Shown here one piece after another: positions 1 through 9,046 of a stretch of DNA of 33,889 bases. The notes below the pieces were generated by a model. The model made no database searches and had not been told where the DNA came from. It worked only from the letters and a program-made list of their open reading frames with translations. The position numbers and the translations under genes are program-made. The stretch is from a bacterium. Its GTDB lineage: Bacteria > Planctomycetota > SZUA-567. The stretch is taken from assembly GCA_003249795.1 (NCBI GenBank), contig QKHZ01000283.1, positions 1 to 33,889 of the forward strand, given 5' to 3'. Position 1 is the stretch's first letter. Each line of letters begins with the position of its first letter.

Positions 1-1332
1 GGCAAGGGCAAGGTCGTGCATCTGGGGCTGAAGTTCTGTAATGTCCCGATCTGGTGGGGCGGAACGCAGATCACGAAGAAACTGTTTAATGATTTGTTCC
101 ATTCCTTCGGTGTCAAACAGCTTCCGGCGACGGTTTGGGATTCGAAGGAAGTGATCTTGCGGCACTATGTCAGTAACAACGGGCTTGCGGATGTTTGGGT
201 TGCTTGGAACCAGACGGACGAGACGGTTGAGACGGTTGAGACGACGATTGATTTTGCTGCCGGTGTTGCTCCAGCGTTTTTGCACGACATCGTCACAGAG
301 CAGGACCAGCAGCTGACAACCGACAGTGAAGGAACGTTCATGCCGCTGTCTCTGCAGCCGCGTCAGACACGGATGTTTGTCTCGCCGCGTTCTGAGTATG
401 TCAATGCCGCAGCAGACTGGTTCAAACTGCAGCGCGGTTGGTGGCGTGGCGGGATGCCTGCAAAAGCGGGGATGAAAAACCAACGCCCGATTCCCGATTC
501 GATAACCTCTGCGACGGTAAAAGAAATCAATACCGGATGGCAGCGTCATCTTGTAGGCGAAACCGACGATCCGGCGGCGCTGCTTGCGGATGGCGCTGAA
601 GGGTGGAGCGCTGTGGACTTGCGTTCGTATCTGATTCCGGAAGAGGTGCAGGTAAAACGCATTTTACTGCGCAATACATTTACCGTTCCTACTGAGTGGA
701 GTAATGGCGAAATCCGGTTATGGATCAGTAGCTGGAACAGCGATACGTTTGTGGGTGAAGCTGAGGTGAAGCTGGATGGTGTTGCTGTGAATCCTGACGA
801 GCATACCGGCGGTGTTCGCGGCAGTCCTCTGCTGGAAGCAGGCAGTAAGCACTCGCTAACATTTTTAGTGGACGCGCGCAATGACGTTGTCGGCATCCGC
901 GGGAGTGTCTGGCTTGCGTATCGTCCTGCTCCTGCCGAGTCACTGGACTTGTCCGGTTCCTGGTTGCCGTCTGTTGACGGGCTGGAGCGGGAGAATGCGG
1001 TGGTCTTGCCCGGAGAATTTGCGGGGATGATGGCAAAACGGACGGTTACGGTTCCCGCGTCGTGGCAGGGCAGCAAGGTTTATCTGCGGATGGAGTCGAG
1101 CCAGAATCTGATCGGGACAATAGTCAATGGCCATTGGGTTCGCCGCCATCATCACATGCTTGGTAATATCACGTTCTTGAACATTACGCCGTGGATCAAG
1201 TTCGGGCAGGAGAATGAAATCGAAATCTCGGCGCTGCGCAGTGCGAAGAAGAATACGGTTGCGATGATCCGTCTCGACCGGTATGAACAGCCGCCGGAGA
1301 ATGTCAATATCAAGACTGTGGAACCTCGCTAG
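1..1332 (+). CDS. C-terminal part of a large glycoside-hydrolase-like protein (5' end outside window)
   Basis: The reading frame is open from base 1 (GKGKVVHLG...) to the stop at 1330-1332, so the 443 residues seen are the C-terminal part of a longer protein. The first residues match the end of a beta-galactosidase-trimerisation/GATase-like domain (compare IGKGRVIALG in the next gene). Two beta-sandwich, GH2 sugar-binding-like modules follow, and the last carries the motif VRRHHHM followed by a FGQENEIEIS strand. The next gene has the same order of modules and the motif VRRHHHN, so the two are tandem paralogues. Only 63 nt separate this stop from the next start and no terminator is visible between them, so they are probably co-transcribed. 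A secreted enzyme on plant or host glycans is inferred from the paralogue; the catalytic part is outside the window. Confidence 0.7.
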   Translation, partial: GKGKVVHLGLKFCNVPIWWGGTQITKKLFNDLFHSFGVKQLPATVWDSKEVILRHYVSNNGLADVWVAWNQTDETVETVETTIDFAAGVAPAFLHDIVTEQDQQLTTDSEGTFMPLSLQPRQTRMFVSPRSEYVNAAADWFKLQRGWWRGGMPAKAGMKNQRPIPDSITSATVKEINTGWQRHLVGETDDPAALLADGAEGWSAVDLRSYLIPEEVQVKRILLRNTFTVPTEWSNGEIRLWISSWNSDTFVGEAEVKLDGVAVNPDEHTGGVRGSPLLEAGSKHSLTFLVDARNDVVGIRGSVWLAYRPAPAESLDLSGSWLPSVDGLERENAVVLPGEFAGMMAKRTVTVPASWQGSKVYLRMESSQNLIGTIVNGHWVRRHHHMLGNITFLNITPWIKFGQENEIEISALRSAKKNTVAMIRLDRYEQPPENVNIKTVEPR

Positions 1333-1395
1333 TTTCCAGAATCAATGCTGATGAGAATTTACAGAAAAAGTTTATACAGAAAAGGAGTGCAGCGA

Positions 1396-4300
1396 ATGCA
1401 GAAGCGGACAATGAAAGATAAAGTACAACCGGTGTTTTTGCATGTGCCGTATGTGTCGCTGTTTTGTGCGGTTTGTTTTTTCCTGATGCTTGCGGGGGCG
1501 GTTCACGCGGAAGAGTGGGCAAGCCGTTCGACGACGCTAGCGATCAGCGCGACGTTGCGCGGATACGGACAGGTGCGGACGGTGCGCGTTGACTGGGCCG
1601 CGGCTTCGGGCGAAGGACTTGTTGAGGAGCAGTTCTATTGCACGACAAATGAGAATGCGCAGACGCTGGGCGGGAAGTTTCTTGCCGATTTGGATATGTC
1701 GTACAAAACAGAAAATATCATGCTGGGCAAATCCGTGTCTGCACGGAAAACGTTCAGCGGATCATGTTATGTTGTTTGTCTGCAGGGCTCGCTTGTGCGG
1801 ATTTTCTGTGCCGAATCTGGAAAAACACTGACCGACTTTTTTGCCTCTCATGCAGAGTTGAGCGCGGGAGCAACGGTGCAGGCGAAGTACCCGACGTATC
1901 TGGATCGTTTTGACCGCTACGGCTGGGGCGTGTATGGTCTTGCCGGATTCTCAAACTTTCACAGCTGGATGAAAAAAGCGGATGGGGAAAATACGTTCAA
2001 AGATCCGTATGAGGACTTTGACTTTCTGGCAAAGCAACGCATCCGTTTTGAACCTTGGCTTGATCCGGCCGGATTTGACGATAGCGACGGCGTTCTGAAA
2101 AATACCGGAACCGATTGGAAGATGGCTGCAGCGCACAAGGCGGGTCTGCCGGTATCGTTTCGTGTCTACGGTTCTGAAGGCGGTGCAGACTGGACGGCGC
2201 GGCGTTTTCCGGAATACATGGAAAAACCGGCTTCATTTCTGCAGAGCGGCTGGCATGGCGGCAACCTGTTCTTCAAGGCGAGTCCTCACCTGAGCTGGTA
2301 TGATCCTGATCCGCAGCGGTACATGGCCGTGCAGGTGATGAAGATGATGAAAGCGCATGTGAATGATGATCTGGTGATGGGCTGGATGCATCCGCACGGG
2401 GAGCTTGCGCATGACACGTGGTATGATTTGCACGACGATTATTCCAACGCTTCGCAAAAGAGCTGGGTTCGCTATCTTCATGAAAAGAATGTGACGCTGG
2501 AGGAAGTGTCCGCTCTTGCTGGTCACAGGCTTGTGTCATGGGATGAAGTGACGGTGCCGGAGTTCGCCAGCTTTGCAGGCTTGCCGCAGCGTGTGTTGTC
2601 GCTTGAGGGCAAGTGGCAGTACCGTTCTGAAAATACGCCGGAAAAGATGGATGCCGGATGGCTGGCGTTGCCGAAGGAAGAACGATACGAGGGCGTGGGC
2701 GGAAAATGGTGGGATAATGCCGAGAATGCGTCGGAGTGGAACACGGTTCACATGCCCGGAGGCGAAGCGATTTATGCGATTCTTGGCGGCAAGAAAAATA
2801 TGTCGGCGGGCACATGGTTCCGTCGCCACTTTACATTGACAAAATCGCAACTAACGAAAACGCCGGTGTATCTGTATTGGTTCCCGATCAGCCACGTTTC
2901 TCTTCACAGCGGCGATCACCGCATGTACCACGGTGTTTATATTAACGGTCAGAAAGCGGGGGAAGTCGGTAGCTGGGGTGCGCTCGATGTCAGTAAGTTT
3001 GTTGCCGTTGGCGACAATAAAATCGCGCTTCATCTATTGGGTGGCATGTGGAACGGGCGGATCTTTTTGTCGACAGAAAAACCTGCGGCGTTTCCGTATT
3101 TTGGAAAAGAAAAGAACCGCCTGTTTCTGTTGTGGACGGAGTGGCACAAACAGGTCAAGTACGACGCGTGGGCCGATATTCTCGACGGCATGCGGCAGGT
3201 CGATCCGAATCGTCCGATCAAATTCATGGCGCCGATCCGTTTTGGCGAAGATCTCTGGCTGAAGCTGGCGCATGACTACGGCGGCTGGGGGCACTTCACC
3301 GGCGAAGGTATGTGGTTCTTTCCCTGGTACAAACGCTATGGATTTCTCTATGACCTGCCCGCGAGCAGTGAAACGGCGGGACCTGCTGACAGTCTTACGG
3401 ACCAGTTCAATTCGTTCCGCCGCACGTTCATGGCGGGGCTTAACGGTCACGATCCGGTGTTCCTCGCGCAGACCTATACGCGTAATCCGGAGCTGCGCAA
3501 GTTCTGGATCGAGCACGACACTGTACTCAAGCGCATGGGCAAGTATGATCTTGACGGCCCGCAGGTTTTGATTTACCGCAGCAGTTTTAATACGGGCGGC
3601 TCCCCTGTCTCTTCGCCGTATCCGGAGCTGGGACAGTCCACGCGTCTGGTGCAGTCGCCGTGGAACTGGGACATCGGCCGCGGTACGCTGCAGAGACTGG
3701 GGCACAGCTATCTGTACCTTGATGACGGCGGTGTGGCTGACGGCAAGATGACCGGCTACAAGTTGATGGTCGACTGTGGCAATGAGACGATCGATCCGGA
3801 GACGATCGTACAGATCCGCTCGTGGATTGAAAACGGTGGCATGTTTGTGGCGTTGCCGTTCACCGGCCGTAACACGCGTCTTGAACCGGATGTGTGGCCG
3901 GTCGAAAAATTGACCGATTGCAAGGTTGCAAAGCTCCGCATTCCGGGTAAAGGCAAGGTGACGATTCTGCCGGATAACGGTGTCTTTACTACTCTTGCCG
4001 GAAAGACGTTTGATGATGTCGGTCGCTGCCTTGACTATGTCGGTAATAATTATGATGTCATCAACGCCGTTCTTGAGCCGGGAAAAGATAGCAAGGTGCT
4101 CGCGAAATATGAAGACGGCAGCGCGGCGATTGTCGAGACCAGAATCGGCAAAGGCCGTGTGATTGCGCTGGGGTCAACATTCTGGCGTAGCGCACAGGAC
4201 CGCAACGGGGTGTGGTGGCCGGAAGGTATTGAGGCAGAGTTTGTCTCTGACCTGTTTGATGGTCTTGGATTCGGTAAGCCTGAGTTTGCAAGTTCCGATT

Positions 4301-5517
4301 CCCTTGTCTGGCCGCAGCCGTATCGCAGTAACAACGGCCTTGATCATGTGTGCGTTCTTGTCAGTTGGAATGAAGAGAAGGATGTGACTTCAGAGATTAC
4401 GGTTCGTCTGGCGAAGAAACCGGCCGCGATAGTCTGTTATGGAATTGACGGCGTGAAAGAACTGCCGTTTACCTATGCTGAGGGGCAGGCCGTTGTCAAG
4501 GTTGGGATGCCTGCACGCGAGGTGAAAGTGTTGTCGGTGCAGACGGAAAAACCGGATGATGCGCTCAGCCACTGGTGGTCGTATCAGCAGAAGATGTGGC
4601 ACACGCTTGCCGAACCGCATGTGGACTTCACGCCGTACACGCAGGGTAAGTGGGCAGATCCGGCGATTGACCTTGCGCGTGGTGCGAAGGCGACGGTCAA
4701 GAAACCCGCCGGTGACTGGATGGCTGCGGGCTTTGACGACAGCAAGTGGGATGACGTTTGCCTCGGCGTTCTGAATGCCAATGACAATATCCCGAAGAAG
4801 AGCGATGTCTGGGTGCGCAAGTCGTTCACGGTTCCGGATGAGTGGCTGCAGAGCGGGCGGACGTATCTGATCAGTGGCGCGTGGGTCGGCCCGCATTATC
4901 TTTCGTCGACAAGCATGTATTTTAACGGTGAAGAAATGCACGGGCCGTTGCGGACGGTTTATGGCAAAAGCAGTATTCCGGTTTTCAAACGGGATATTAC
5001 AAAGCTTCTGCAAGACGGAGCGAATGTCGTTTCGTTTGCGATTCAGGGGGACTTTGATTATCAGGGCTTTGCCGGAAACGTTTATCTTTACCATCGCGAC
5101 GCACCGCTTCGTTCAATCGATCTTGCCGGGACGTGGGACGCGCTTGATGCGTCCGGAAAGCCTGTTGTCCTGACGCTGCCGTCGGAGAAAACCGTCAGCG
5201 GCAATATGCCGAAGCGGACGATCCGGATTCCGGCAGAGTGGGAAGGCAAGTATCAGATCCGTGTGAGACTTGAAGGTGGCAAGCAGTCGACGATCGGCGT
5301 GTTTGTGAATGACTATATGGTTCGCAGACATCATCACAATCTGACCGCAGGCGCGGATCTGGATATTACAAACCGCTTGCGTTTTGGAGAGGACAATGAG
5401 ATTCGTCTGTCTGGGGCGATGGAGTGGCACGAATTGCATCTGGCAGAGGCACCGAATGGCAAGGTTGATTCATGGAACTTGACCACAATCCGGCTTGAGC
5501 TGTTTCCGGTCAAGTAA
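1396..5517 (+). CDS. Very large secreted glycoside-hydrolase-like protein (GH42/GH2-like modules)
   Basis: This is a 1373-residue protein. The ATG at 1396 is chosen because AAAGGAG (1381-1387) lies 8 nt upstream; the frame itself extends back to 1345. Residues 1-38 are a signal peptide (basic start, hydrophobic core, cleavage after AVHA), so it is exported. After a TIM-barrel-like N-terminal half with a GEL motif near residue 335, an inserted beta-sandwich (SLEGKWQYR, then FRRHFTL) is followed by more barrel-like sequence. A GATase-like segment lies near 790-900 (IRSWIENGGMFVALP), as in GH42 trimerisation domains. Two C-terminal beta-sandwiches (about 1070-1230 and 1240-1373) end with VRRHHHN. 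The family is recognised only in outline, and the nucleophile and acid/base residues cannot be assigned by eye. It is paralogous to the gene upstream and last in its transcript (hairpin at 5561-5588). An uncharacterised carbohydrate-active enzyme is the safest call. Confidence 0.72.
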   Translation: MQKRTMKDKVQPVFLHVPYVSLFCAVCFFLMLAGAVHAEEWASRSTTLAISATLRGYGQVRTVRVDWAAASGEGLVEEQFYCTTNENAQTLGGKFLADLDMSYKTENIMLGKSVSARKTFSGSCYVVCLQGSLVRIFCAESGKTLTDFFASHAELSAGATVQAKYPTYLDRFDRYGWGVYGLAGFSNFHSWMKKADGENTFKDPYEDFDFLAKQRIRFEPWLDPAGFDDSDGVLKNTGTDWKMAAAHKAGLPVSFRVYGSEGGADWTARRFPEYMEKPASFLQSGWHGGNLFFKASPHLSWYDPDPQRYMAVQVMKMMKAHVNDDLVMGWMHPHGELAHDTWYDLHDDYSNASQKSWVRYLHEKNVTLEEVSALAGHRLVSWDEVTVPEFASFAGLPQRVLSLEGKWQYRSENTPEKMDAGWLALPKEERYEGVGGKWWDNAENASEWNTVHMPGGEAIYAILGGKKNMSAGTWFRRHFTLTKSQLTKTPVYLYWFPISHVSLHSGDHRMYHGVYINGQKAGEVGSWGALDVSKFVAVGDNKIALHLLGGMWNGRIFLSTEKPAAFPYFGKEKNRLFLLWTEWHKQVKYDAWADILDGMRQVDPNRPIKFMAPIRFGEDLWLKLAHDYGGWGHFTGEGMWFFPWYKRYGFLYDLPASSETAGPADSLTDQFNSFRRTFMAGLNGHDPVFLAQTYTRNPELRKFWIEHDTVLKRMGKYDLDGPQVLIYRSSFNTGGSPVSSPYPELGQSTRLVQSPWNWDIGRGTLQRLGHSYLYLDDGGVADGKMTGYKLMVDCGNETIDPETIVQIRSWIENGGMFVALPFTGRNTRLEPDVWPVEKLTDCKVAKLRIPGKGKVTILPDNGVFTTLAGKTFDDVGRCLDYVGNNYDVINAVLEPGKDSKVLAKYEDGSAAIVETRIGKGRVIALGSTFWRSAQDRNGVWWPEGIEAEFVSDLFDGLGFGKPEFASSDSLVWPQPYRSNNGLDHVCVLVSWNEEKDVTSEITVRLAKKPAAIVCYGIDGVKELPFTYAEGQAVVKVGMPAREVKVLSVQTEKPDDALSHWWSYQQKMWHTLAEPHVDFTPYTQGKWADPAIDLARGAKATVKKPAGDWMAAGFDDSKWDDVCLGVLNANDNIPKKSDVWVRKSFTVPDEWLQSGRTYLISGAWVGPHYLSSTSMYFNGEEMHGPLRTVYGKSSIPVFKRDITKLLQDGANVVSFAIQGDFDYQGFAGNVYLYHRDAPLRSIDLAGTWDALDASGKPVVLTLPSEKTVSGNMPKRTIRIPAEWEGKYQIRVRLEGGKQSTIGVFVNDYMVRRHHHNLTAGADLDITNRLRFGEDNEIRLSGAMEWHELHLAEAPNGKVDSWNLTTIRLELFPVK

Positions 5518-5560
5518 CACGGGCGGTTGTTATTGAACAGAAATCCGGAATATGAAACGC

Positions 5561-5590
5561 AATCAGGTGCAATTGTCTGCACCTGATTTG
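5561..5590 (+). terminator. Hairpin terminator after the glycosidase pair
   Basis: A perfect 11-bp stem, AATCAGGTGCA (5561-5571) with TGCACCTGATT (5578-5588), encloses a 6-nt loop 44 nt after the stop codon. The T-tract is short and interrupted, so termination may be partial. The minus-strand remnant ends just beyond it (stop at 5632-5634), so it could also serve that strand. Confidence 0.6.
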
Positions 5591-5631
5591 TTATCGTTAA
5601 GAAAAACAGCAGTGTCGTTTGAATGCGTGAA

Positions 5632-6060
5632 TCATTTTTTGATGATCTTCAACGTGCCGGAAGTTTTGGCCGGAAGCGTGACTTCGCAGCAGCCGGATGT
5701 GCGCATCTGAAGCGGTGTCGGTGAGCCGTTTCATAGTGCCTGATCCTTCCATTCCAGTTCATACGGTTACTGAAATATTCCAGATCCGCCGATGCTTCCC
5801 ACGGATGGTAATTGCTCTCCCACAATGCACACGGCAACACTGTTTGCGGCGATAAAAACCAACTGCCGCGCAGAGGTCAAACCGCAGCCGCCGTTGTGCG
5901 CAGGCTTTGGGGATTTATTGAAATTCTTTCGTGTTGATTTTATGAACCCGTCTGCCGTCTTGAGGATGGCGAATTTCTTGACCGGTTTGGATGGATGGGA
6001 TACACTGCCACAATGCCAGTCGTTAACGTTTTCATAGGCCGGATCATGTTTTGAAATATC
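5632..6060 (-). pseudogene. Degraded remnant of a minus-strand gene
   Basis: On the minus strand one frame ends in a protein-like C-terminus (CCEVTLPAKTSGTLKIIKK, stop at 5632-5634). Going upstream, the same frame is interrupted by TGA at 5731-5733 and TAA at 5767-5769. The segment YELEWKDQAL before the TGA and the stretch ARQLVFIAANS further upstream read like coding sequence. Between them the plausible sequence jumps to another frame (ALWESNYHPWEASADLEYF). Two in-frame stops plus at least one frame change fit a decayed gene better than an expressed one. The LPAKTSGTL ending resembles beta-sandwich ends of glycosidases, and its neighbours are glycosidase-like, but the family was not recognised. 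The N-terminal boundary is uncertain. Confidence 0.35.
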
Positions 6061-6086
6061 AGCGAGAGAAAAGGCGGGAGTGAAGA

Positions 6087-6803
6087 ATGGATATTTATCA
6101 GAAGCTGAAAGAGGCAATGTACAATGTCGCTGAAAAAAACAATTATCTCGGCAGTTCCATCGAGATCAAGTGCAAGGCGCTGAGTTCAAAAGAGGCGATT
6201 GGTACTCCCGACCATAACGACTATCCGATCCAGAAAGGAAAAGAAGTTATGGTTGAGGCTGAGTTCATGGGTGCAAAGGGGCAGGCGTTTTCAGACAGTT
6301 TTGAAAACCGGAGTTATACGTTTCAGGAACTTGTTGATTTGCCGCTGGATAGTAATGCAAAGCGGGCCAGCTTTATTTCCGCATTGAATGCCTTGTGGAA
6401 GCACATTGGCCGCGCTGACAAAACGGTGCATTGTCGCGATCAGGAGCCGGTTGAGTGCGCACGCCATTTAGGGGAAGCGTTAGACTTTTCAAAGAAGACA
6501 TTACTTGTTGGCCTTCAGCCGCGTTTTCTGGAAGTCCTTTCCATAAATGCGGAAGTGCGGGTGCTTGATTTGGATCAAAACAATATCGGCACCATGAAGT
6601 TCGGCATTACGATTGAAGATGCCGATATTTTTCCCGAAGCGGTGCAGTGGTGCGAGCAGATCTTTTCAACGGGTTCAACAATCTGCAATGACTCTCTTGC
6701 CGGAATCCTGCAGCAAAGAAAGCCTACCGTCTTTTTTGGTGTAACGATCGCAGCCGCCGCAGACATTCTGGGGCTGAATGTCTATTGCCACTGCGGGCAT
6801 TGA
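6087..6803 (+). CDS. DUF4213/DUF364 (putative metal-chelation domain) protein
   Basis: This is a 238-residue soluble protein without signal peptide or membrane segment. The ATG at 6087 follows a GGGAG ribosome binding site at about 7 nt. The N-terminal half (residues 1-95) fits the DUF4213 enolase-N-like domain. The C-terminal half carries the DUF364 signature: LLVGLQPRFLE, a predicted Rossmann-like core, and FSTGSTICNDSLAGIL near residue 193, where these proteins have a TGST-xx-N-xT motif. The end, GVTIAAAADILGLNVYCHCGH, has Cys and His residues that could bind metal, as the family is suspected to do, but no reaction is established. Members often sit with metal or cofactor transport genes; here it stands alone between a pseudogene and a 940-bp gene-free stretch, so context does not help. 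Length is normal for the family. Confidence 0.7.
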   Translation: MDIYQKLKEAMYNVAEKNNYLGSSIEIKCKALSSKEAIGTPDHNDYPIQKGKEVMVEAEFMGAKGQAFSDSFENRSYTFQELVDLPLDSNAKRASFISALNALWKHIGRADKTVHCRDQEPVECARHLGEALDFSKKTLLVGLQPRFLEVLSINAEVRVLDLDQNNIGTMKFGITIEDADIFPEAVQWCEQIFSTGSTICNDSLAGILQQRKPTVFFGVTIAAAADILGLNVYCHCGH

Positions 6804-7685
6804 CAGCGGGCATTCGCGATCCCTATGGGCGCATCCTTCTTCCGAAAAAACGCAGGAAGTTCTGTTGATATTCGATTCAGTGGTTATGCTTCAATGGGCG
6901 ACAAGGCTTCATTGAACTGACATAATGCCGAAATATTAGATGATTTCCGATCAAAATTGATTCACTTTTCAGACCTTTTATTTCGGCAGATCTTTCTGAG
7001 CTGAAATGGTCTTTCGGTTGTTTGCGATTCTCATAAATATCAGCATGTTGCTTGCTCATGTCATGCTTTCATTTTATCTGGGATTATGAGACATTTTTAT
7101 TGAGGCGATTGTGGCGTTGCTATTTGGTTGTCTGCTCCAATGTCGCAAAATAAGGAGCTGAATGTGGCTGGTTGTGGGGTAAATGGACACTTTCGATTCT
7201 TTTTTTATCTAATTTGTGGCAAGTAGTTCATTGTTTATTTTTGAGATCGGTTGTGAGGATAACCGATTTCCCCTGAGTTCTTCATCTTTATGTTAAATAA
7301 GATGTTACTTGAATGTTAAATGAAAGATATGTGGGCGAATATTGATGAGTGCTGTTTGGTGTATCGCATATCGATCGCGTGATCCGGAGTAAAGAATTCT
7401 GAAAGATAAAGGATGGTAACGATTTTGTACGTTTCGGCATGAATCTAACTTTACATGATACATTAAGTATTTGTTATGTTAGATATATGTGAGTTCCTTT
7501 GTTGGCGAAATTGGCGTAATGTCTCAATGCAGGGATATCGTATAGCGCAAAATCCTCCACATGTCTGTTTCGTCGATAAATACAGGGTTTTATTTTTGGA
7601 GTGTCTATCTGGATTCTTGAGTGTCTGTGGAAATTTCCACTTTGCGTTGATTGATGATTTACCACACCAAATGAACAATATATGC
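6804..7685. other. Long AT-rich stretch without a convincing gene
   Basis: About 880 bases hold no open frame with protein-like composition or a good ribosome binding site. Two inverted repeats stand out: ATCGGTT (7246-7252) with AACCGAT (7261-7267) around an 8-nt loop, and the perfect palindrome at 7627-7640. The short frame right after the DUF364 stop (GIRDPYGRILLPKKRRKFC) looks coding-like but lacks a start. The 3' part is probably the upstream control region of the PEP-CTERM gene. Confidence 0.5.
7627..7640. promoter_or_regulatory. Perfect 14-bp palindrome, possible operator
   Basis: GTGGAAATTTCCAC is a perfect palindrome 46 bp upstream of the -35 candidate of the PEP-CTERM gene. The size and position suit binding by a dimeric regulator. 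A chance occurrence in AT-rich DNA cannot be excluded and no regulator is identified. Confidence 0.3.
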
Positions 7686-7713
7686 TTGCATCATCTAAAA
7701 GTGTTGGTATGAT
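7686..7713 (+). promoter_or_regulatory. Sigma70-like promoter candidate for the PEP-CTERM gene
   Basis: TTGCAT (7686-7691), a 16-bp spacer and TATGAT (7708-7713) precede the chosen ATG at 7742. Transcription would begin near 7720, just upstream of AAAAGGAAA. If it is used, upstream in-frame starts at 7682-7715 cannot be the translation start. The promoter candidate before the sugar transferase (27651-27678) has the same -35 and spacer. Confidence 0.4.
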
Positions 7714-7741
7714 TATGAGAAGTAGAAAAGGAAATACTACG

Positions 7742-8983
7742 ATGATCAGAACACGAGTAAAGTTTGTTTTCGTTGCAGGCCTGATGCTTTTGGCAACAAT
7801 GTTTGTTTGTCCGAAGAGCTTTGCGGCTTCAACTTATACAATTGAAGATATTACCGACTCGTATACATCAGGAACGATTTCAACACTCAGCGCGATCAAT
7901 AATTCCGGCACGGTTGTCGGTGCGGCTACGACAAGTGGCTGGTGGTCAAGCTATGAAAATGCTGTGATTTACTCGAACGGATCGACAACTGATATCTATA
8001 CGGCCGTAAGTAATTCCCTTTTCGACTCGGTTGCAAATGACATCAACTCAGGCGGATCCATTGCGACAACAGCAACATATTATGGTTATGGGACGAGCGA
8101 ATCAGGTGGGTATGGTACTACTGGCGCATATGTAACCGATAGTTCCGGTACGACTTATCTTGGTACGCTGGGCGGAACCGATAGTGGCGCTGTGGGAATC
8201 AATGATGCCGGTGTGATTGTCGGGTGGGCTGACACCAGCAGCAATTCAACACATGCATTTATGTATGTAAACGGAACTATGGTTGATCTGGGCACGCTTG
8301 GCGGGTCAGATTCGGTGGCAAATGCGATCAACTCATCCGGCGTCGTAACAGGTTCTTCAGATGTCGTTACCACCGTGAACAATGGTGGAAATAATACGCA
8401 GCAAGGTCATGGTCATGGTCAGGGAAGCGGATCGAGTAATTGGACGACTGAGACGAATACCCATGCGTTTCTCTACGCAGATGGCGTTATGACCGATCTG
8501 GGAACCCTTGGTGGTGACAACAGCTACGGTATCGATATCAACGACAGCGGTCAAGTGGTCGGGTACTCGGATGTGAGTAATACAGAACAACACGCTTTCT
8601 TGTATGACGGCGGTACGATGATCGACCTCGGAACCCTTGGCGGTTCTACAAGTCAGGCACTTGGAATTAACGAAAGCGGTACGGTTGTTGGTTGGTCGAC
8701 CGACTCAAGTGGTAGTTCAACAGCGTTTGTTTATCTTGACGGTACGATGATCGATCTGAATACGCTTCTGAGTGATTCGATTACCGGTTGGGATTTGCAA
8801 TACGCCTACGCGATTAATGACAGCGGCCAGATTATCGGATTTGGAACTTACAACGGTCAGGTTCGTGCGTTCCTCCTGACGCCGGTTCCGGAAGCGGGTG
8901 AATGGGCGATGATCTTCCTCGGGCTTGGATGCGTTGCTTACTATGCACGCCGCAAAAAAATGGCGCTTCAACTCGCGAGCTGA
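7742..8983 (+). CDS. Secreted HAF-repeat protein with PEP-CTERM-like sorting tail
   Basis: This is a 413-residue exported protein. The ATG at 7742 is preferred because AAAAGGAAA lies about 8 nt upstream and a promoter candidate ends at 7713. Residues 1-28 form a signal peptide (cleavage after SFA). The body has about six HAF-type repeats, with units such as AINDSGQVVGYSD, HAFLYDGG and MIDLGTLGG, predicted as beta-propeller-like surface repeats. One repeat is split by a Gly/Asn/Gln/His-rich insertion (near TQQGHGHGQGSG). The last 34 residues are a PEP-CTERM-type tail: VPEAGEWAM, a short hydrophobic helix, then ARRKK. The motif is PEA rather than PEP. Such tails are cut by exosortases in the inner membrane before export to the surface or matrix. 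The exosortase gene converges on it across a shared terminator, so it is the obvious cargo. It is the only PEP-CTERM protein in the window. Confidence 0.88.
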   Translation: MIRTRVKFVFVAGLMLLATMFVCPKSFAASTYTIEDITDSYTSGTISTLSAINNSGTVVGAATTSGWWSSYENAVIYSNGSTTDIYTAVSNSLFDSVANDINSGGSIATTATYYGYGTSESGGYGTTGAYVTDSSGTTYLGTLGGTDSGAVGINDAGVIVGWADTSSNSTHAFMYVNGTMVDLGTLGGSDSVANAINSSGVVTGSSDVVTTVNNGGNNTQQGHGHGQGSGSSNWTTETNTHAFLYADGVMTDLGTLGGDNSYGIDINDSGQVVGYSDVSNTEQHAFLYDGGTMIDLGTLGGSTSQALGINESGTVVGWSTDSSGSSTAFVYLDGTMIDLNTLLSDSITGWDLQYAYAINDSGQIIGFGTYNGQVRAFLLTPVPEAGEWAMIFLGLGCVAYYARRKKMALQLAS

Positions 8984-9046
8984 GGTCACCTTCTGGCCGA
9001 TAGACGCAGCTGATGACGAGAGAATGATAACCGAGCGTCTCTGTGC

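Noticed and set aside
212-245. Tandem GAGACGGTT-type repeat
   Set aside because: It is about three short copies inside a coding frame (VETVETT) and is explained as local duplication in a linker, not a separate element.
2273-2815. 180-codon minus-strand open frame opposite the large glycosidase-like gene, with several overlapping others
   Set aside because: Its composition is low-complexity Ser/His/Pro/Arg typical of an antisense reading of a GC-rich gene. It has no ribosome binding site or domain, and the plus-strand protein is continuous across it.
6804-6865. Short coding-like reading GIRDPYGRILLPKKRRKFC after the DUF364 stop
   Set aside because: There is no start codon and no link in frame to the DUF364 gene, which already ends at a typical family C-terminus. 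It is too short to call a gene remnant.
7476-7712. 78-codon plus-strand frame before the PEP-CTERM gene
   Set aside because: It has no ribosome binding site, overlaps the promoter candidate and a palindrome, and the sequence resembles no protein family.
7480-7741. Search for a sigma54-type -24/-12 promoter upstream of the PEP-CTERM gene, as known for some PEP-CTERM regulons
   Set aside because: TGGC-like boxes near 7503 lack a GC at the required spacing; a sigma70-like box fits better.
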